This document shows, piece by piece, positions 50,162-58,894 of a stretch of 64,000 bases of DNA. The notes under the pieces are model-generated. The model saw only the letters and a program-made list of their open reading frames with translations. It was not told the origin of the DNA and made no database searches. The translations under genes were made by a program, and so were the position numbers. Positions within the stretch are counted from its first letter, which is position 1; every line of letters begins with the position of its first letter. Source of the stretch: Rikenellaceae bacterium (GTDB lineage: Bacteria > Bacteroidota > Bacteroidia > Bacteroidales > Rikenellaceae); NCBI GenBank assembly GCA_015060015.1, contig SUZG01000007.1, positions 40,249-104,248 of the forward strand, in the 5' to 3' direction.

Positions 50162-52744
50162 ATGAAACAGTTTGTGTTTTGGGTAGCTGCATTGGCTATG
50201 GTGTTCTTCACATCGTGCCAGCAGGAGCAGACTCCTGTTACGGAGAATGCAATCGTTAATTTCTCGATTTCTACCCCCGCTATCGGCACTCGTGCCGACG
50301 AGTTCGACACCACCGGAAAGGAGGTTGCTTCTTACGGCGATGGTGCTACTGTAAATGTTTTGAAGTACGCCCTTTATGAGGCAGAGCTTAATGCCGATGG
50401 TACTGTAAAGAATCTTATCGGTGACGCGAAGCCCGGCAAAAAGGATGGTGCGTTCCCCGATGATGCTACAGAAACCACTATCGAAGGCGTTTCTGCTATC
50501 AAGGGCAAGACCTATGCTGCATTCTTCTGGGCAGAGGCCGAGGGCGACCCCTACACCGTAGAGTGGACAGCAGAGGGCCCTATCGCTACTCTTAGTGACG
50601 CAGCCGCTGTGGCTAACAACGAGAACCTCGACGCTTTCTTTGGCGTTCACACCTTCACTTTGGAGCAGAGTGGCCAGTTGGAGGATAACATCTACCTGAA
50701 GCGTCCTTTCGCACAGCTCAACATCGCCACCACCGACAAGAGTGACGCCGAGGCCGCAAAGGTAACCGTTACCGAGACCGAGATTGAGCTGACAGCTCCC
50801 AACTCACTCAACCTGCTTACAGGCCGCACCATAGGCACAACAACCGTTAAATTGAAGAGGTCGGCTATCCCCGAGAATATGTATGTGGATCTTGAAGAGG
50901 ATGGCAAGTACGACCTTCTCTCGTTCAACTATATCTTCGTTGATGGCGACCCCTATACAGCTAACGACGAGACCAAGGCTTCCAATCAGGAGGTTACTTT
51001 CCGTTATAAATATTCGGAGGATGCCGAGGATGTGAAGGAGTACACCTTCGATGGCATCACCCTTCAGCGTAACCACCGCACTTATGTTGTAGGTAGCCTT
51101 CTTACCGAGGTTGTTACCTTCTATGTGAAGATTAACCCTGTTTGGGATGATTCTCATATCTACCACGGCGACGGCACCGGCTCAACACCTCCTGCCGCAG
51201 TGGTTGTTCCCGCACCCGTGATTGTTTCTACTTCTACTATGGACGGTGACGAGAGAGTACAGCTCTCTTGGACCGCAGGCGAGGGTGTTACCAAGACTAT
51301 TGTTTCTTGGGGCAGCAATGTAGCCGAGTTTGAGGTTACCCGTGCTGATGATGTAACAATGACCAAGATTATTGAGGATCTTGACGAGGGTGATATCGCC
51401 TTTACATTGACAAACTACGACAAGGACGACAACGCATCTGACCCCGTAGAGGTTACAGCTCACGCTTACGGCGACCAGTACAAGGCTTCGCTTACTACAC
51501 GTAATATGTCAAACTTGGCTTATGTGGGTAGTTCAAAGGTTGCTACTCCTACATTTGAGGCTTGGGATAAGGGTATGTATACTGCTATCACTTATACTGG
51601 TGCAAGCGAGGCTACCCTTGTTCAAAACTCTGCAACGACAGCAACTCTATCTAACGTTGCTTTGGGCGAGGAGATTACTTACTACACCGTTTACAAGCCC
51701 AACAACTGTATGGACACTTTCGATGGTCCAAAGAAGACCGCAATTGCTCGTTCTATTGTACCTATCAATGTAATGCAGTTTAATGTGAAAAATGATTCAT
51801 ACAATTGGGACTCTGTATTGGGACAACGTGTAAACGCTGTAGTAGCAAGAATCAAAGATAATGATATTCACATAGCTGGCTTGCAGGAGTTATATGACGG
51901 AAGTGCTTATACCTCTCTGATGAATAAACTTGGGAATGGCTATGCCGGCGTAACTTATGGACGTACTAAGGGATCTGATCGAGAAGCTTTAGCCATCGTG
52001 TGGAAAACAAGTAAGTTTACCTTAAAAACTCACGGCAGATTCTGGTATAATGGAGATAATATCAATGCAGCAGGCTACACATCTGCAGGAGGTATTACCG
52101 CTAAGTTTGAACGTTTTTGCGTATGGGCAATTCTTACAGAGAACACTTCCGGCATAGAGTACTTAGTAGCTACAACTCACCTCGCAAGTAAAGATGAAGA
52201 CAAAGAAACGACTGATTATATGCAATTCCCTCTCAAATGGACACAAGCTCGTTGGCTGGGTGCAAATATTAAAAGTTTTGCAAAGTATGAAGAATCCAAC
52301 ATTCTTCGTTCTATGATTATTACAGGAGACTTTAATTGTAATAACAACACCATGCCTATTCTAACTGGTTTTGGAACGTCAAACCATGTTAATGCAAGTT
52401 TCTATGATACGTGGGATCTAACAACTAATCATACAAGTCCTGATAGTAGAGATGGTTATGTACGAAGCACCATGAATGACGATAATGGTAATCAACAAAA
52501 ATTTACTTACTTTGATTATGTCTTTGTCAACAAAGCGGACGATCCTTGTAAACTCACAGGTAAAACAGACTCGAACTCAGATTTATCACACAAAGACAGC
52601 AACTGTGCATCAGCTATATTCGATGATTGTAAGGTAGAGGTGCTTTCTCATACTATTCATCCTGCAAAGTATAACAGCACACATATATCTGACCACAATG
52701 CGGTATCGGTACAGTTGAAATATACTTATCCTAATCCCGAATAG
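50162..52744 (+). CDS. Fimbrillin-like/DUF4998/exonuclease-endonuclease-phosphatase fusion lipoprotein
   Basis: 860 residues. MKQFVFWVAALAMVFFTSCQ is a lipoprotein signal. Residues about 20-335 resemble fimbrillin-type adhesin domains (FSISTPAIGTRADEF, YLKRPFAQLNIATT, GITLQRNHRTYVVGSLLT). About 350-470 match DUF4998 (VQLSWTAGEGVTKTIVSWG). From about 535 there is an EEP nuclease domain: MQFNVKN, LQELYDG with the metal Glu, ATTHLAS, TGDFNCN, FDYVFVN and SDHNAV with the catalytic His. It would be surface-anchored and might act on extracellular DNA, RNA or phospholipid. The last 1 kb (from about 51760) is much richer in A/T and in codons such as TTA and AAT than the first half, a sign of domain gain. 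It has a related neighbour at 53210. Confidence 0.85.
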   Translation: MKQFVFWVAALAMVFFTSCQQEQTPVTENAIVNFSISTPAIGTRADEFDTTGKEVASYGDGATVNVLKYALYEAELNADGTVKNLIGDAKPGKKDGAFPDDATETTIEGVSAIKGKTYAAFFWAEAEGDPYTVEWTAEGPIATLSDAAAVANNENLDAFFGVHTFTLEQSGQLEDNIYLKRPFAQLNIATTDKSDAEAAKVTVTETEIELTAPNSLNLLTGRTIGTTTVKLKRSAIPENMYVDLEEDGKYDLLSFNYIFVDGDPYTANDETKASNQEVTFRYKYSEDAEDVKEYTFDGITLQRNHRTYVVGSLLTEVVTFYVKINPVWDDSHIYHGDGTGSTPPAAVVVPAPVIVSTSTMDGDERVQLSWTAGEGVTKTIVSWGSNVAEFEVTRADDVTMTKIIEDLDEGDIAFTLTNYDKDDNASDPVEVTAHAYGDQYKASLTTRNMSNLAYVGSSKVATPTFEAWDKGMYTAITYTGASEATLVQNSATTATLSNVALGEEITYYTVYKPNNCMDTFDGPKKTAIARSIVPINVMQFNVKNDSYNWDSVLGQRVNAVVARIKDNDIHIAGLQELYDGSAYTSLMNKLGNGYAGVTYGRTKGSDREALAIVWKTSKFTLKTHGRFWYNGDNINAAGYTSAGGITAKFERFCVWAILTENTSGIEYLVATTHLASKDEDKETTDYMQFPLKWTQARWLGANIKSFAKYEESNILRSMIITGDFNCNNNTMPILTGFGTSNHVNASFYDTWDLTTNHTSPDSRDGYVRSTMNDDNGNQQKFTYFDYVFVNKADDPCKLTGKTDSNSDLSHKDSNCASAIFDDCKVEVLSHTIHPAKYNSTHISDHNAVSVQLKYTYPNPE

Positions 52745-52777
52745 TGGAGAGAAATCTATAAATAAAATGTGTTGGAT

Positions 52778-52807
52778 AAAAAGCGTCGAGTTTTCGGCGC
52801 TTTTTTT
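52778..52807 (+). terminator. Terminator of the fimbrillin-nuclease fusion gene
   Basis: AAAAAGCGTCGA, loop GTTT, TCGGCGCTTTTTT: a 12-bp stem with a T tail, 33 bases after the stop codon. Confidence 0.8.
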
Positions 52808-52839
52808 ATTGCCATACCGCACAGTAGCTTTGTTTTTTA

Positions 52840-52925
52840 GGGAGGTTATGGAATTTAGGGAGGTTAGGGAGGAGGTTTTCACTAAACTCATTAAACTCCC
52901 TAAACTCACAAACCTCCCGAAACTC
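52840..52925. repeat. TTAGGG-type minisatellite hairpin, copy 4, with a nine-C tract behind it
   Basis: TTAGGGAGG-like units oppose CTAAACTCCC/TTAAACTCCC units around a TTTTCACT loop. It is followed by a C9 run at 52929-52937. No promoter or reading frame spans that run. The rest of the gap up to 53209 is AT-rich, with the promoter of the next gene. Confidence 0.65.
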
Positions 52926-53060
52926 ACGCCCCCCCCCATTAACGCGGGGATAGTTTGGGGCTATTCCTTCCCTCTCCTCTCCGACACTGCCGAGCCCGCA
53001 CTGTGTCAAAACTCGCAGAAATTGTATCAACAGATATATTAAATAAATTTTACAATTTAA

Positions 53061-53090
53061 TTGCGGGTTTTAATAAAATTTATAATTTTG
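53061..53090 (+). promoter_or_regulatory. Promoter of the second nuclease-family lipoprotein
   Basis: TTG at 53061-53063, 19 bp, TAATTTTG at 53083-53090. The leader to the ATG at 53210 is about 110 bases. Confidence 0.6.
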
Positions 53091-53209
53091 CATATACAGT
53101 TTTGCACACCTTTATATTATAAGGCCCCGAAAAGAGCAAAAAAAGGCTTGCAAGAGGAAAAAACAGAGGATAAACGACAAAAAAATACTAACCTATAAAA
53201 ACTTTGCTT

Positions 53210-54163
53210 ATGAAAAGATTTTTACTTCCCCTAATGATTGCTTTTGCTGCATTGGCATTTACAGCTTGTAGTGAGGATATCTTCGGTGTGGAGGAGATGG
53301 ATCAGACACGTGCCACAACAACCGTCAGCTTGAAGGTTATGCAGTACAACGTGAAATCTGCTCGCCCCGTTGAGACAAGTGGTCACGAGTGGAGCAAGCG
53401 TAAGGCTGCCATCGCTGCCTACATCAAGAAAGAGGCTCCCGATGTAATCGCAGTACAGGAGTTGTATAACGGCTGGACAATGAACCAGTACAGCCAGCTC
53501 AACAGCTTGATTTCATCTGTTTACGGTGGTTATATCGCCTATCGCGGTACTACTACTGTGTGGGACAACGAGGGTTGTGCTATCTTCTACAAGAAGTCTC
53601 GTTTCTCTTTGGTTAAGACCGGTAAGTTCTGGCTCTCGGCTACTCCCGACAAGGAGTCAAAGGGCTGGGGTGGCGAGTACAAGCGTGTCACCGCTTGGGC
53701 TATCCTGAAGGATAAGACCACTGCGAAGGAGTTCTTTGTAATCTCTACTCACTTCGAGGATTGGGTACAGAAGGACGGTAACAACGGTAACTGCCAGTAC
53801 GAGAGTACAAAGGTTATCAACGCACGCATCAAGTCGTTGGCAGGCGGTCGCAACGTTATCCTGATGGGTGACTTCAACAGCAACCCCGACAAGACTCCTG
53901 CAAAGATGTTGCAGAAGAAGTGGGGTCAGGGCGGTACTTTGGTTAATGCTCGCGATATCTGCCGCATCAACCCATCTGGCAACAAGTACACCACAAACAA
54001 CTGGGACACTGCCGACAACACAGGTGCACAGTTTGACTACGTAATGATTACCGACAATGGTGCTAACTACGTATCATCACACTACACTGGTAACTCATAC
54101 TACAACAGCGTGATGATGTCAGACCACAACCCCGTGATTGTTGACGCGAAGTTCGTTTACTAA
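53210..54163 (+). CDS. Exonuclease/endonuclease/phosphatase-family lipoprotein
   Basis: ATG at 53210; the two codons before it are TTG and CTT. 317 residues. MKRFLLPLMIAFAALAFTAC is a lipoprotein signal with an acidic SEDIFGVEE after the Cys, fitting surface export. The EEP domain fills the rest: MQYNVKS, VQELYNG (metal Glu), STHFEDW, GDFNSNPDKTPA, FDYVMITD and SDHNPVIVD. It is a clear relative of the C-terminal part of the fusion protein just upstream, but without the adhesin and DUF4998 parts, and its base composition is like the genome average. Likely an extracellular nuclease or phosphodiesterase; substrate unknown. Confidence 0.88.
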   Translation: MKRFLLPLMIAFAALAFTACSEDIFGVEEMDQTRATTTVSLKVMQYNVKSARPVETSGHEWSKRKAAIAAYIKKEAPDVIAVQELYNGWTMNQYSQLNSLISSVYGGYIAYRGTTTVWDNEGCAIFYKKSRFSLVKTGKFWLSATPDKESKGWGGEYKRVTAWAILKDKTTAKEFFVISTHFEDWVQKDGNNGNCQYESTKVINARIKSLAGGRNVILMGDFNSNPDKTPAKMLQKKWGQGGTLVNARDICRINPSGNKYTTNNWDTADNTGAQFDYVMITDNGANYVSSHYTGNSYYNSVMMSDHNPVIVDAKFVY

Positions 54164-54185
54164 TCTTTACAGATTGCAAAAACAG

Positions 54186-54216
54186 AAGGCATCGGAGTTT
54201 TCCGATGCCTTTTTTG
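54186..54216 (+). terminator. Terminator of the nuclease-family lipoprotein gene
   Basis: AAGGCATCGGA, loop GTTT, TCCGATGCCTT then T-run. Confidence 0.9.
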
Positions 54217-54230
54217 TTTGTTTGTTCGGC

Positions 54231-54488
54231 TTACTTTGTCGCCGGCTTGCTACGCGTGAAAAGCGACACGATAAGCAGCAGAACGATAGCTCCAAGCAGC
54301 GAGGTGAGCAGCGTGCCGACAGTGCCCATAGGCAACCAGCCGAACAGCGACACAAGCCAACCGCCCAGCAAACCGCCGATAAGACCCACAATAAGATTGA
54401 TGATAAGGCCGGAGCCACTACCCTTGACAATAAGGTTGGCGAGCCACCCCGCAACCAAGCCGATAAGTAAATACCACAAGAAATACAT
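54231..54488 (-). CDS. GlsB/YeaQ/YmgE-family stress-response membrane protein
   Basis: 85 residues, three hydrophobic helices with many Gly (LIGLVAGWLANLIVKGSG, LIVGLIGGLLGGWLVSLFGW, and a final helix). This matches the transglycosylase-associated / GlsB family of small inner-membrane proteins often induced by general stress. The function is not settled. It is convergent with the nuclease gene and lies downstream of rplS on the same strand. Confidence 0.88.
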   Translation of the reverse strand: MYFLWYLLIGLVAGWLANLIVKGSGSGLIINLIVGLIGGLLGGWLVSLFGWLPMGTVGTLLTSLLGAIVLLLIVSLFTRSKPATK

Positions 54489-54572
54489 AGTACAATGTTT
54501 TTAAGGTTTGCTGTGGTGGTGCAAATTTCGTTCCTTAATCACGCCCTCACAGCCAACCACGGCCGCAGGGAG

Positions 54573-54607
54573 AAAAAAAACCGGAGTTTTCAGTTGGAAA
54601 ACTCCGG
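54573..54607 (-). terminator. Terminator of rplS
   Basis: Minus strand: CCGGAGTTTT, loop CCAACTG, AAAACTCCGG, followed by eight T. Confidence 0.88.
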
Positions 54608-54627
54608 CCATCGAACAGTGCGATGCA

Positions 54628-54996
54628 CTACTTCGTAACTCTACGCTCCTTGATACGAGCCTTCTTACCAGTGAGGTCACGCAGGTAGTAGATACGCGCA
54701 CGGCGTACAACACCATACTTGTTTACCTCGATCTTGTCGATGTGGGGTGAGTAGAGAGGGAAGATACGCTCAACGCCTACACCGTTAGAAATCTTACGGA
54801 TTGTAAACATCTTGGTCCTGCCTGAACCCTTAATCTGGATAACTACACCACGGAAGCTCTGCAAACGTTCCTTGTTACCCTCGACGATACGGTAAGTTAC
54901 TGTAATTGTGTCACCAGCAGCAAACTGAGGCACGTCAGCCTCGCCCTTGGTCCACATCTGCTCGTTAACGAGCTTAATGATTGCATCTTTGTTCAT
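54628..54996 (-). CDS. rplS: 50S ribosomal protein L19
   Basis: 122 residues. [32 protein letters not shown] and [21 protein letters not shown] are the conserved L19 blocks. It lies at the 30S-50S interface. It is single here, without rimM-trmD, which is different from the usual rpsP-rimM-trmD-rplS set of Proteobacteria. It is preceded by a leader of about 170 bases from the promoter box at 55174-55181. Confidence 0.97.
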   Translation of the reverse strand: MNKDAIIKLVNEQMWTKGEADVPQFAAGDTITVTYRIVEGNKERLQSFRGVVIQIKGSGRTKMFTIRKISNGVGVERIFPLYSPHIDKIEVNKYGVVRRARIYYLRDLTGKKARIKERRVTK

Positions 54997-55168
54997 TGTT
55001 GCAACAAATTTTATAATTTATCCGTTCAACATTATCGCTGTGCCGACTCTACCATACAGCTCACTAACTTATAATCCCGATAGAGAGCAACCACATCTCC
55101 CATACTATGAAAACGCAGCACAGCCACCCTATCAATAAGCCAGCACCCTATATAAGAGGTTGATACGG
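54997..55168 (-). promoter_or_regulatory. Long leader of rplS, possible autoregulatory structure
   Basis: From the predicted start near 55168 the untranslated leader is about 170 bases. It has several inverted matches on the minus strand, for example TATCAACC...TTGATA near its 5' end and GATAGGG...CTCTATC in the middle. Long structured leaders before ribosomal protein genes often bind the protein itself. No known L19 leader motif is recognised. Confidence 0.4.
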
Positions 55169-55173
55169 GAGTG

Positions 55174-55181
55174 CAAAGATA
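55174..55181 (-). promoter_or_regulatory. -7 promoter box for rplS
   Basis: TATCTTTG on the minus strand, far (about 178 bases) from the ATG at 54996. Confidence 0.6.
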
Positions 55182-55258
55182 TGCAATGAAAATCAAAAAT
55201 CAAAATTTTTGCCATGAAAATCGCCTTTTTCACACCGTGCAACTATCTCTGCATCACG

Positions 55259-56248
55259 CTAAAAGGCCATGAGCACCACATTGACAGCCGCCGCAAGCAG
55301 CATCAGACGATAGAGTGTCTCGGTAAAACCAACGCCCATACGCACGAAGAACAGCGGCACGACAACAGCCACGGGGAAGGCTATCAGCACGAAGAGTGCA
55401 GAGGTGGCACTCGGCAGGGCAAAGAGTCCCATCAGCACGCACATAAGCAGTGTATTGAAACGCAGCACAACCCTCGACTTGCTCTTGATGGAGTAGCGGT
55501 CCGACACGGTCAGGGCCACAGCACACGCTATCATCACGATAACGATGCCGATGAGAATTATCGTCACAAAGTTAAGCGACTCGAAGAAGCGATACTCGCT
55601 GACGGTGAGCAGGTTGGAGTATATCGTATCAGCAGGGGCCATAAAACTGCCGCCCGCACACCAGTTCCAGTAACATATAGCGAAGAGTGGCAACAGAAGG
55701 CTTGCGACAGCGACCGCCAAATCACGCCACGAGGCACGCACGAAGAGCACCAGCAGCGGCAGAGCAACATACAGCAGGGCCGCAGGAGCCAGCAGCAGCG
55801 GCAGCATACCGAGGTAGAGCATCGCCAGCGAGAGGTCGCCAAAGCGTTCGGTACGCATAATGAAACGCGTCATCGACTTGGTTGCCAGATACATCACAAG
55901 GGCCAGCACCGCCAGCACCATATATTCGGTACTGCCGACAACACACGCCGCAACAACGGCGAAGATGGGGATACCCATAATCGTATAGGCGGGGTAGATG
56001 GAATAACGCACGCCCAGGCGTCCTACGCCAAGACCCACGAAACACATAGTGAATGCCCACAGGATGGCCGACAGCACAGGTATATGCTGTTGCCACGACT
56101 GCAAGACACCGCCGATGGGAGTTACGACATTCGCCACAGCCTCGCTTTCGGTGGGCCACAGAGCCGAACGCAGAGTCGTGGCTATCGCCACCACTATCAG
56201 CAGCAGCGTCAAATCGACTATTCTATGTTGTACAACCTTGCGAGCCAT
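55259..56248 (-). CDS. Multi-pass membrane protein of unknown function
   Basis: 329 residues with about nine or ten hydrophobic segments and a basic N-terminus (MARKVVQHRIVD). Sections such as LLLPLFAICYWNWCAGGSF and SNLLTVSEYRFFESLNFV are between helices. The layout resembles Bacteroidota-specific integral membrane proteins (DUF6427-like; weak recollection). No transporter or enzyme motif can be named. Divergent from rnhB, which starts 75 bases away. Confidence 0.65.
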   Translation of the reverse strand: MARKVVQHRIVDLTLLLIVVAIATTLRSALWPTESEAVANVVTPIGGVLQSWQQHIPVLSAILWAFTMCFVGLGVGRLGVRYSIYPAYTIMGIPIFAVVAACVVGSTEYMVLAVLALVMYLATKSMTRFIMRTERFGDLSLAMLYLGMLPLLLAPAALLYVALPLLVLFVRASWRDLAVAVASLLLPLFAICYWNWCAGGSFMAPADTIYSNLLTVSEYRFFESLNFVTIILIGIVIVMIACAVALTVSDRYSIKSKSRVVLRFNTLLMCVLMGLFALPSATSALFVLIAFPVAVVVPLFFVRMGVGFTETLYRLMLLAAAVNVVLMAF

Positions 56249-56308
56249 CGGGTCAATATTTTATGTCACAAATTTAAGAAAAAAGGAGTGAAGCAACCAA
56301 AATATTTC

Positions 56309-56316
56309 TAACTTTG
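56309..56316 (+). promoter_or_regulatory. -7 promoter box just before rnhB
   Basis: TAACTTTG ends 7 bases before the ATG at 56324, so the message would be almost leaderless, as at recG. Confidence 0.55.
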
Positions 56317-56323
56317 TGATGTT

Positions 56324-56920
56324 ATGCTTGAAAATTCTTATCAAACAGAGCTTATAGAGGCGGGCTGCGACGAGGCAGGTCGCGGATGTCTGGCAGGTAG
56401 TGTCTTCGCTGCGGCGGTGATTTTGCCGCCCGACTTTCATCATCCGCTGCTCAATGACTCAAAGCAGATGACTGAACGACAGCGTAACCTGCTGCGTGAG
56501 GTTATCGAGCAGGAGGCTGTGGCGTGGGCCGTAGCGGAGATTTCGGCGGCCCGCATAGACGAGATAAACATCCTGAATGCCTCTATCGAGGGTATGAACA
56601 TCGCCGCCAAAAGCCTTAAAGTCTCACCGCAGTTCCTCGCCATCGACGGCAACCGCTTCACATCACATATCGGTCTGCCCTACAAGTGCATCGTCAAGGG
56701 CGACGGCAAATATGCCGACATAGCCGCCGCATCGGTGCTGGCAAAGACCCATCGCGACGAGTATATGATGCGTCTGCACGAGGAGTATCCCCAATACGGC
56801 TGGGCTGGCAACAAGGGCTACCCCACCAAGCAACATCGCCTCGCCATACGCCAATATGGCCTCACGCCTTATCATCGTCTGTCGTTCAACCACGACCAGG
56901 GGCAGCTGGAGCTGTTTTAA
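56324..56920 (+). CDS. rnhB: Ribonuclease HII
   Basis: 198 residues. AGCDEAGRGCLAGSVFAAAV has the two N-terminal acidic residues (Asp-Glu). The other catalytic acids are in LAIDGN and AKTHRDEYM. KGDGKYADIAAASVLAK is the usual RNase HII block. It removes ribonucleotides from DNA and RNA primers. Convergent with argS; a hairpin lies between. Confidence 0.95.
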   Translation: MLENSYQTELIEAGCDEAGRGCLAGSVFAAAVILPPDFHHPLLNDSKQMTERQRNLLREVIEQEAVAWAVAEISAARIDEINILNASIEGMNIAAKSLKVSPQFLAIDGNRFTSHIGLPYKCIVKGDGKYADIAAASVLAKTHRDEYMMRLHEEYPQYGWAGNKGYPTKQHRLAIRQYGLTPYHRLSFNHDQGQLELF

Positions 56921-56944
56921 CCGTAGTCGATAAACGAAACAAGA

Positions 56945-56974
56945 GAGCCTGTCGGACCATTGTCGGACAGGCTC
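56945..56974. terminator. Terminator between rnhB and argS
   Basis: GAGCCTGTC and GACAGGCTC pair around a loop of 12 bases, in which a second GTCGGAC match may help. The T-rich tails are weak. Confidence 0.6.
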
Positions 56975-56997
56975 ATCTATTTCAAGAATAACTCTAA

Positions 56998-58776
56998 TTA
57001 CATTCGCTGCGGAACATCAATGCCGAGCAACTTCATAGCACGGCTGATAACGCGGGCAATCTGTGCCGAGAGCATCAATCGCATACGACGCACCTCTTCG
57101 TTCTCCTCGCGGAGGATTGAGTGGTCGTGATAGTAGCCATTGAAGGTCTTGGCCATATCGTAGGCATAGGCCGCAATCATCGATGGGGCTAAGTTCTCAC
57201 CTGCCGCAGCCACAACATTGGGGAAATCGGCCAATGACTTGATAAGCTCAATCTCCTCGCCGAGCAGCTCGGTGCAGTTATGCGACTTATAGTCGATACC
57301 TGCCTCGTCGGCCTTACGCAGAATAGAGCAGATGCGGGCGTGGGTGTACTGGATGAACGGACCTGTGTTGCCGTTGAAGTCGATAGACTCGCGGGGGTCG
57401 AACAACATAGTCTTCTTGGGGTCCACCTTCAGGATAAAGTACTTCAAAGCACCCAAGCCGACCATCGTGCATACGGCATCGGCCTCCTCCTTTGTGCAGC
57501 CGTCGAGCTTGCCCAACTCCTCCGACATCTCGCGTGCCGTTGCGACCATATCCTCAATCAAATCGTCGGCATCGACAACTGTACCCTCGCGTGACTTCAT
57601 CTTACCCTCGGGCAACTCAACCATACCGTATGAGAGGTGGTAGATGTTGTCACTCCACTCGTAGCCCAGCTTCTTCAAGACGAGCTTCAGCACCTGGAAG
57701 TGGTAGTTCTGCTCGTTACCCACGACATAAATCATATCGTCGAGTTTATTCTCCTCGAAGCGGCTCAGGGCTGTACCCAAATCCTGCGTCATATATACCG
57801 ATGTGCCGTCGCCACGCAGAAGGAGCTTCTGGTCGAGGCCGTCAGCCTCCAAGTCAATCCATACCGAGTTGTCCTCCTTGCGGAAGAAGACACCCTTGTC
57901 CAAGCCCTCCTGAACGAGTGACTTACCCAAAAGGTAGGTCTGTGACTCGTAATATACCTTGTCGAAATCGACACCCATAGCCTTGTAGGTCACATCGAAA
58001 CCATCATATACCCAGCCGTTCATCGTCTGCCACAGCTCATATACCTCGGGATCCTTCGCCTCCCACTTACGCAGCATCTCCTGTGCCTTCAACATAATGG
58101 GGGCCTGCTTCTTCGCCTCGTCCTCCGACATACCTCCGGCAACGAGCTCCTTGACCTCAGCCTTGTAGTGCTTGTCGAACTCGACATAGTACTTTCCTAC
58201 CAGGTGGTCGCCCTTCATACCCGATGACGCGGGAGTCTCGCCACCGCCATAGAGCTGCCATGCGAGCATAGACTTGCAGATGTGAATACCGCGGTCGTTC
58301 ACCAGATTTACCTTGATGACATTGTGGCCGTTGGCTTTGAGAATCTGTGCAACGGAGTAACCCAACAGGTTGTTGCGGATATGACCCAGGTGAAGGGGCT
58401 TGTTGGTGTTGGGTGACGAGTACTCAATCATAATCGTACGACCCGAAGGCGCTGCCTGACCGAACTCCTCGTCAGAGGACACCTCGGCAAAACGTTCTGC
58501 CCAGAACGAGGGCGAGATTACGAGGTTCAGGAAGCCCTTGATAACATTGAAGCTGCTGATTTGCTGATTGTTGGCCACCACATGCTCGCCAATCTCTGTG
58601 GCGGTCATCTCGGGTGACTTGCGGCTCATTTTCAGCAGCGGGAATGTCACGAGGGTATAGTCGCCCTCAAACTCCTTGCGTGTCTTCTGAATCTGCAACT
58701 GCGAAGGCTCCACCTTGCCATACAACGCCTCAACCGACGAGGCCACGATGTTCGAGATAAATGTTTCGATATTCAT
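56998..58776 (-). CDS. argS: Arginyl-tRNA synthetase
   Basis: 592 residues from the ATG at 58776 (MNIETFISNIVASSVEALYG), where relatives begin. An ATG at 58800 is also downstream of the promoter box and would add 8 residues. The N-terminal Add-1 domain (about 1-110) binds the tRNA D-loop. The HIGH-type motif is in SSPNTNKPLHLGHIRNN, and a DALR anticodon-binding domain lies at the end (KTFNGYYHDHSIL, AQIARVISRAMKLLGID). It charges tRNA-Arg. Confidence 0.96.
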   Translation of the reverse strand: MNIETFISNIVASSVEALYGKVEPSQLQIQKTRKEFEGDYTLVTFPLLKMSRKSPEMTATEIGEHVVANNQQISSFNVIKGFLNLVISPSFWAERFAEVSSDEEFGQAAPSGRTIMIEYSSPNTNKPLHLGHIRNNLLGYSVAQILKANGHNVIKVNLVNDRGIHICKSMLAWQLYGGGETPASSGMKGDHLVGKYYVEFDKHYKAEVKELVAGGMSEDEAKKQAPIMLKAQEMLRKWEAKDPEVYELWQTMNGWVYDGFDVTYKAMGVDFDKVYYESQTYLLGKSLVQEGLDKGVFFRKEDNSVWIDLEADGLDQKLLLRGDGTSVYMTQDLGTALSRFEENKLDDMIYVVGNEQNYHFQVLKLVLKKLGYEWSDNIYHLSYGMVELPEGKMKSREGTVVDADDLIEDMVATAREMSEELGKLDGCTKEEADAVCTMVGLGALKYFILKVDPKKTMLFDPRESIDFNGNTGPFIQYTHARICSILRKADEAGIDYKSHNCTELLGEEIELIKSLADFPNVVAAAGENLAPSMIAAYAYDMAKTFNGYYHDHSILREENEEVRRMRLMLSAQIARVISRAMKLLGIDVPQRM

Positions 58777-58815
58777 ATCTTGTAAATGCTTGTTATTCAT
58801 TTTGAAATTCCGCTG

Positions 58816-58823
58816 CAAATATA
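58816..58823 (-). promoter_or_regulatory. -7 promoter box for argS
   Basis: TATATTTG on the minus strand. It rules out the upstream TTG-type start of the open frame at 58818. Confidence 0.6.
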
Positions 58824-58894
58824 TGAATTTTCCGCATAAAATCGTTATAATATATCATTATATATTATTATATCTCTCCCGAAGGCCGACATTC

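Noticed and set aside
55214..56311. 365-codon plus-strand frame opposite the membrane protein
   Set aside because: His/Gln/Arg-rich product typical of the complement of a hydrophobic-protein gene.
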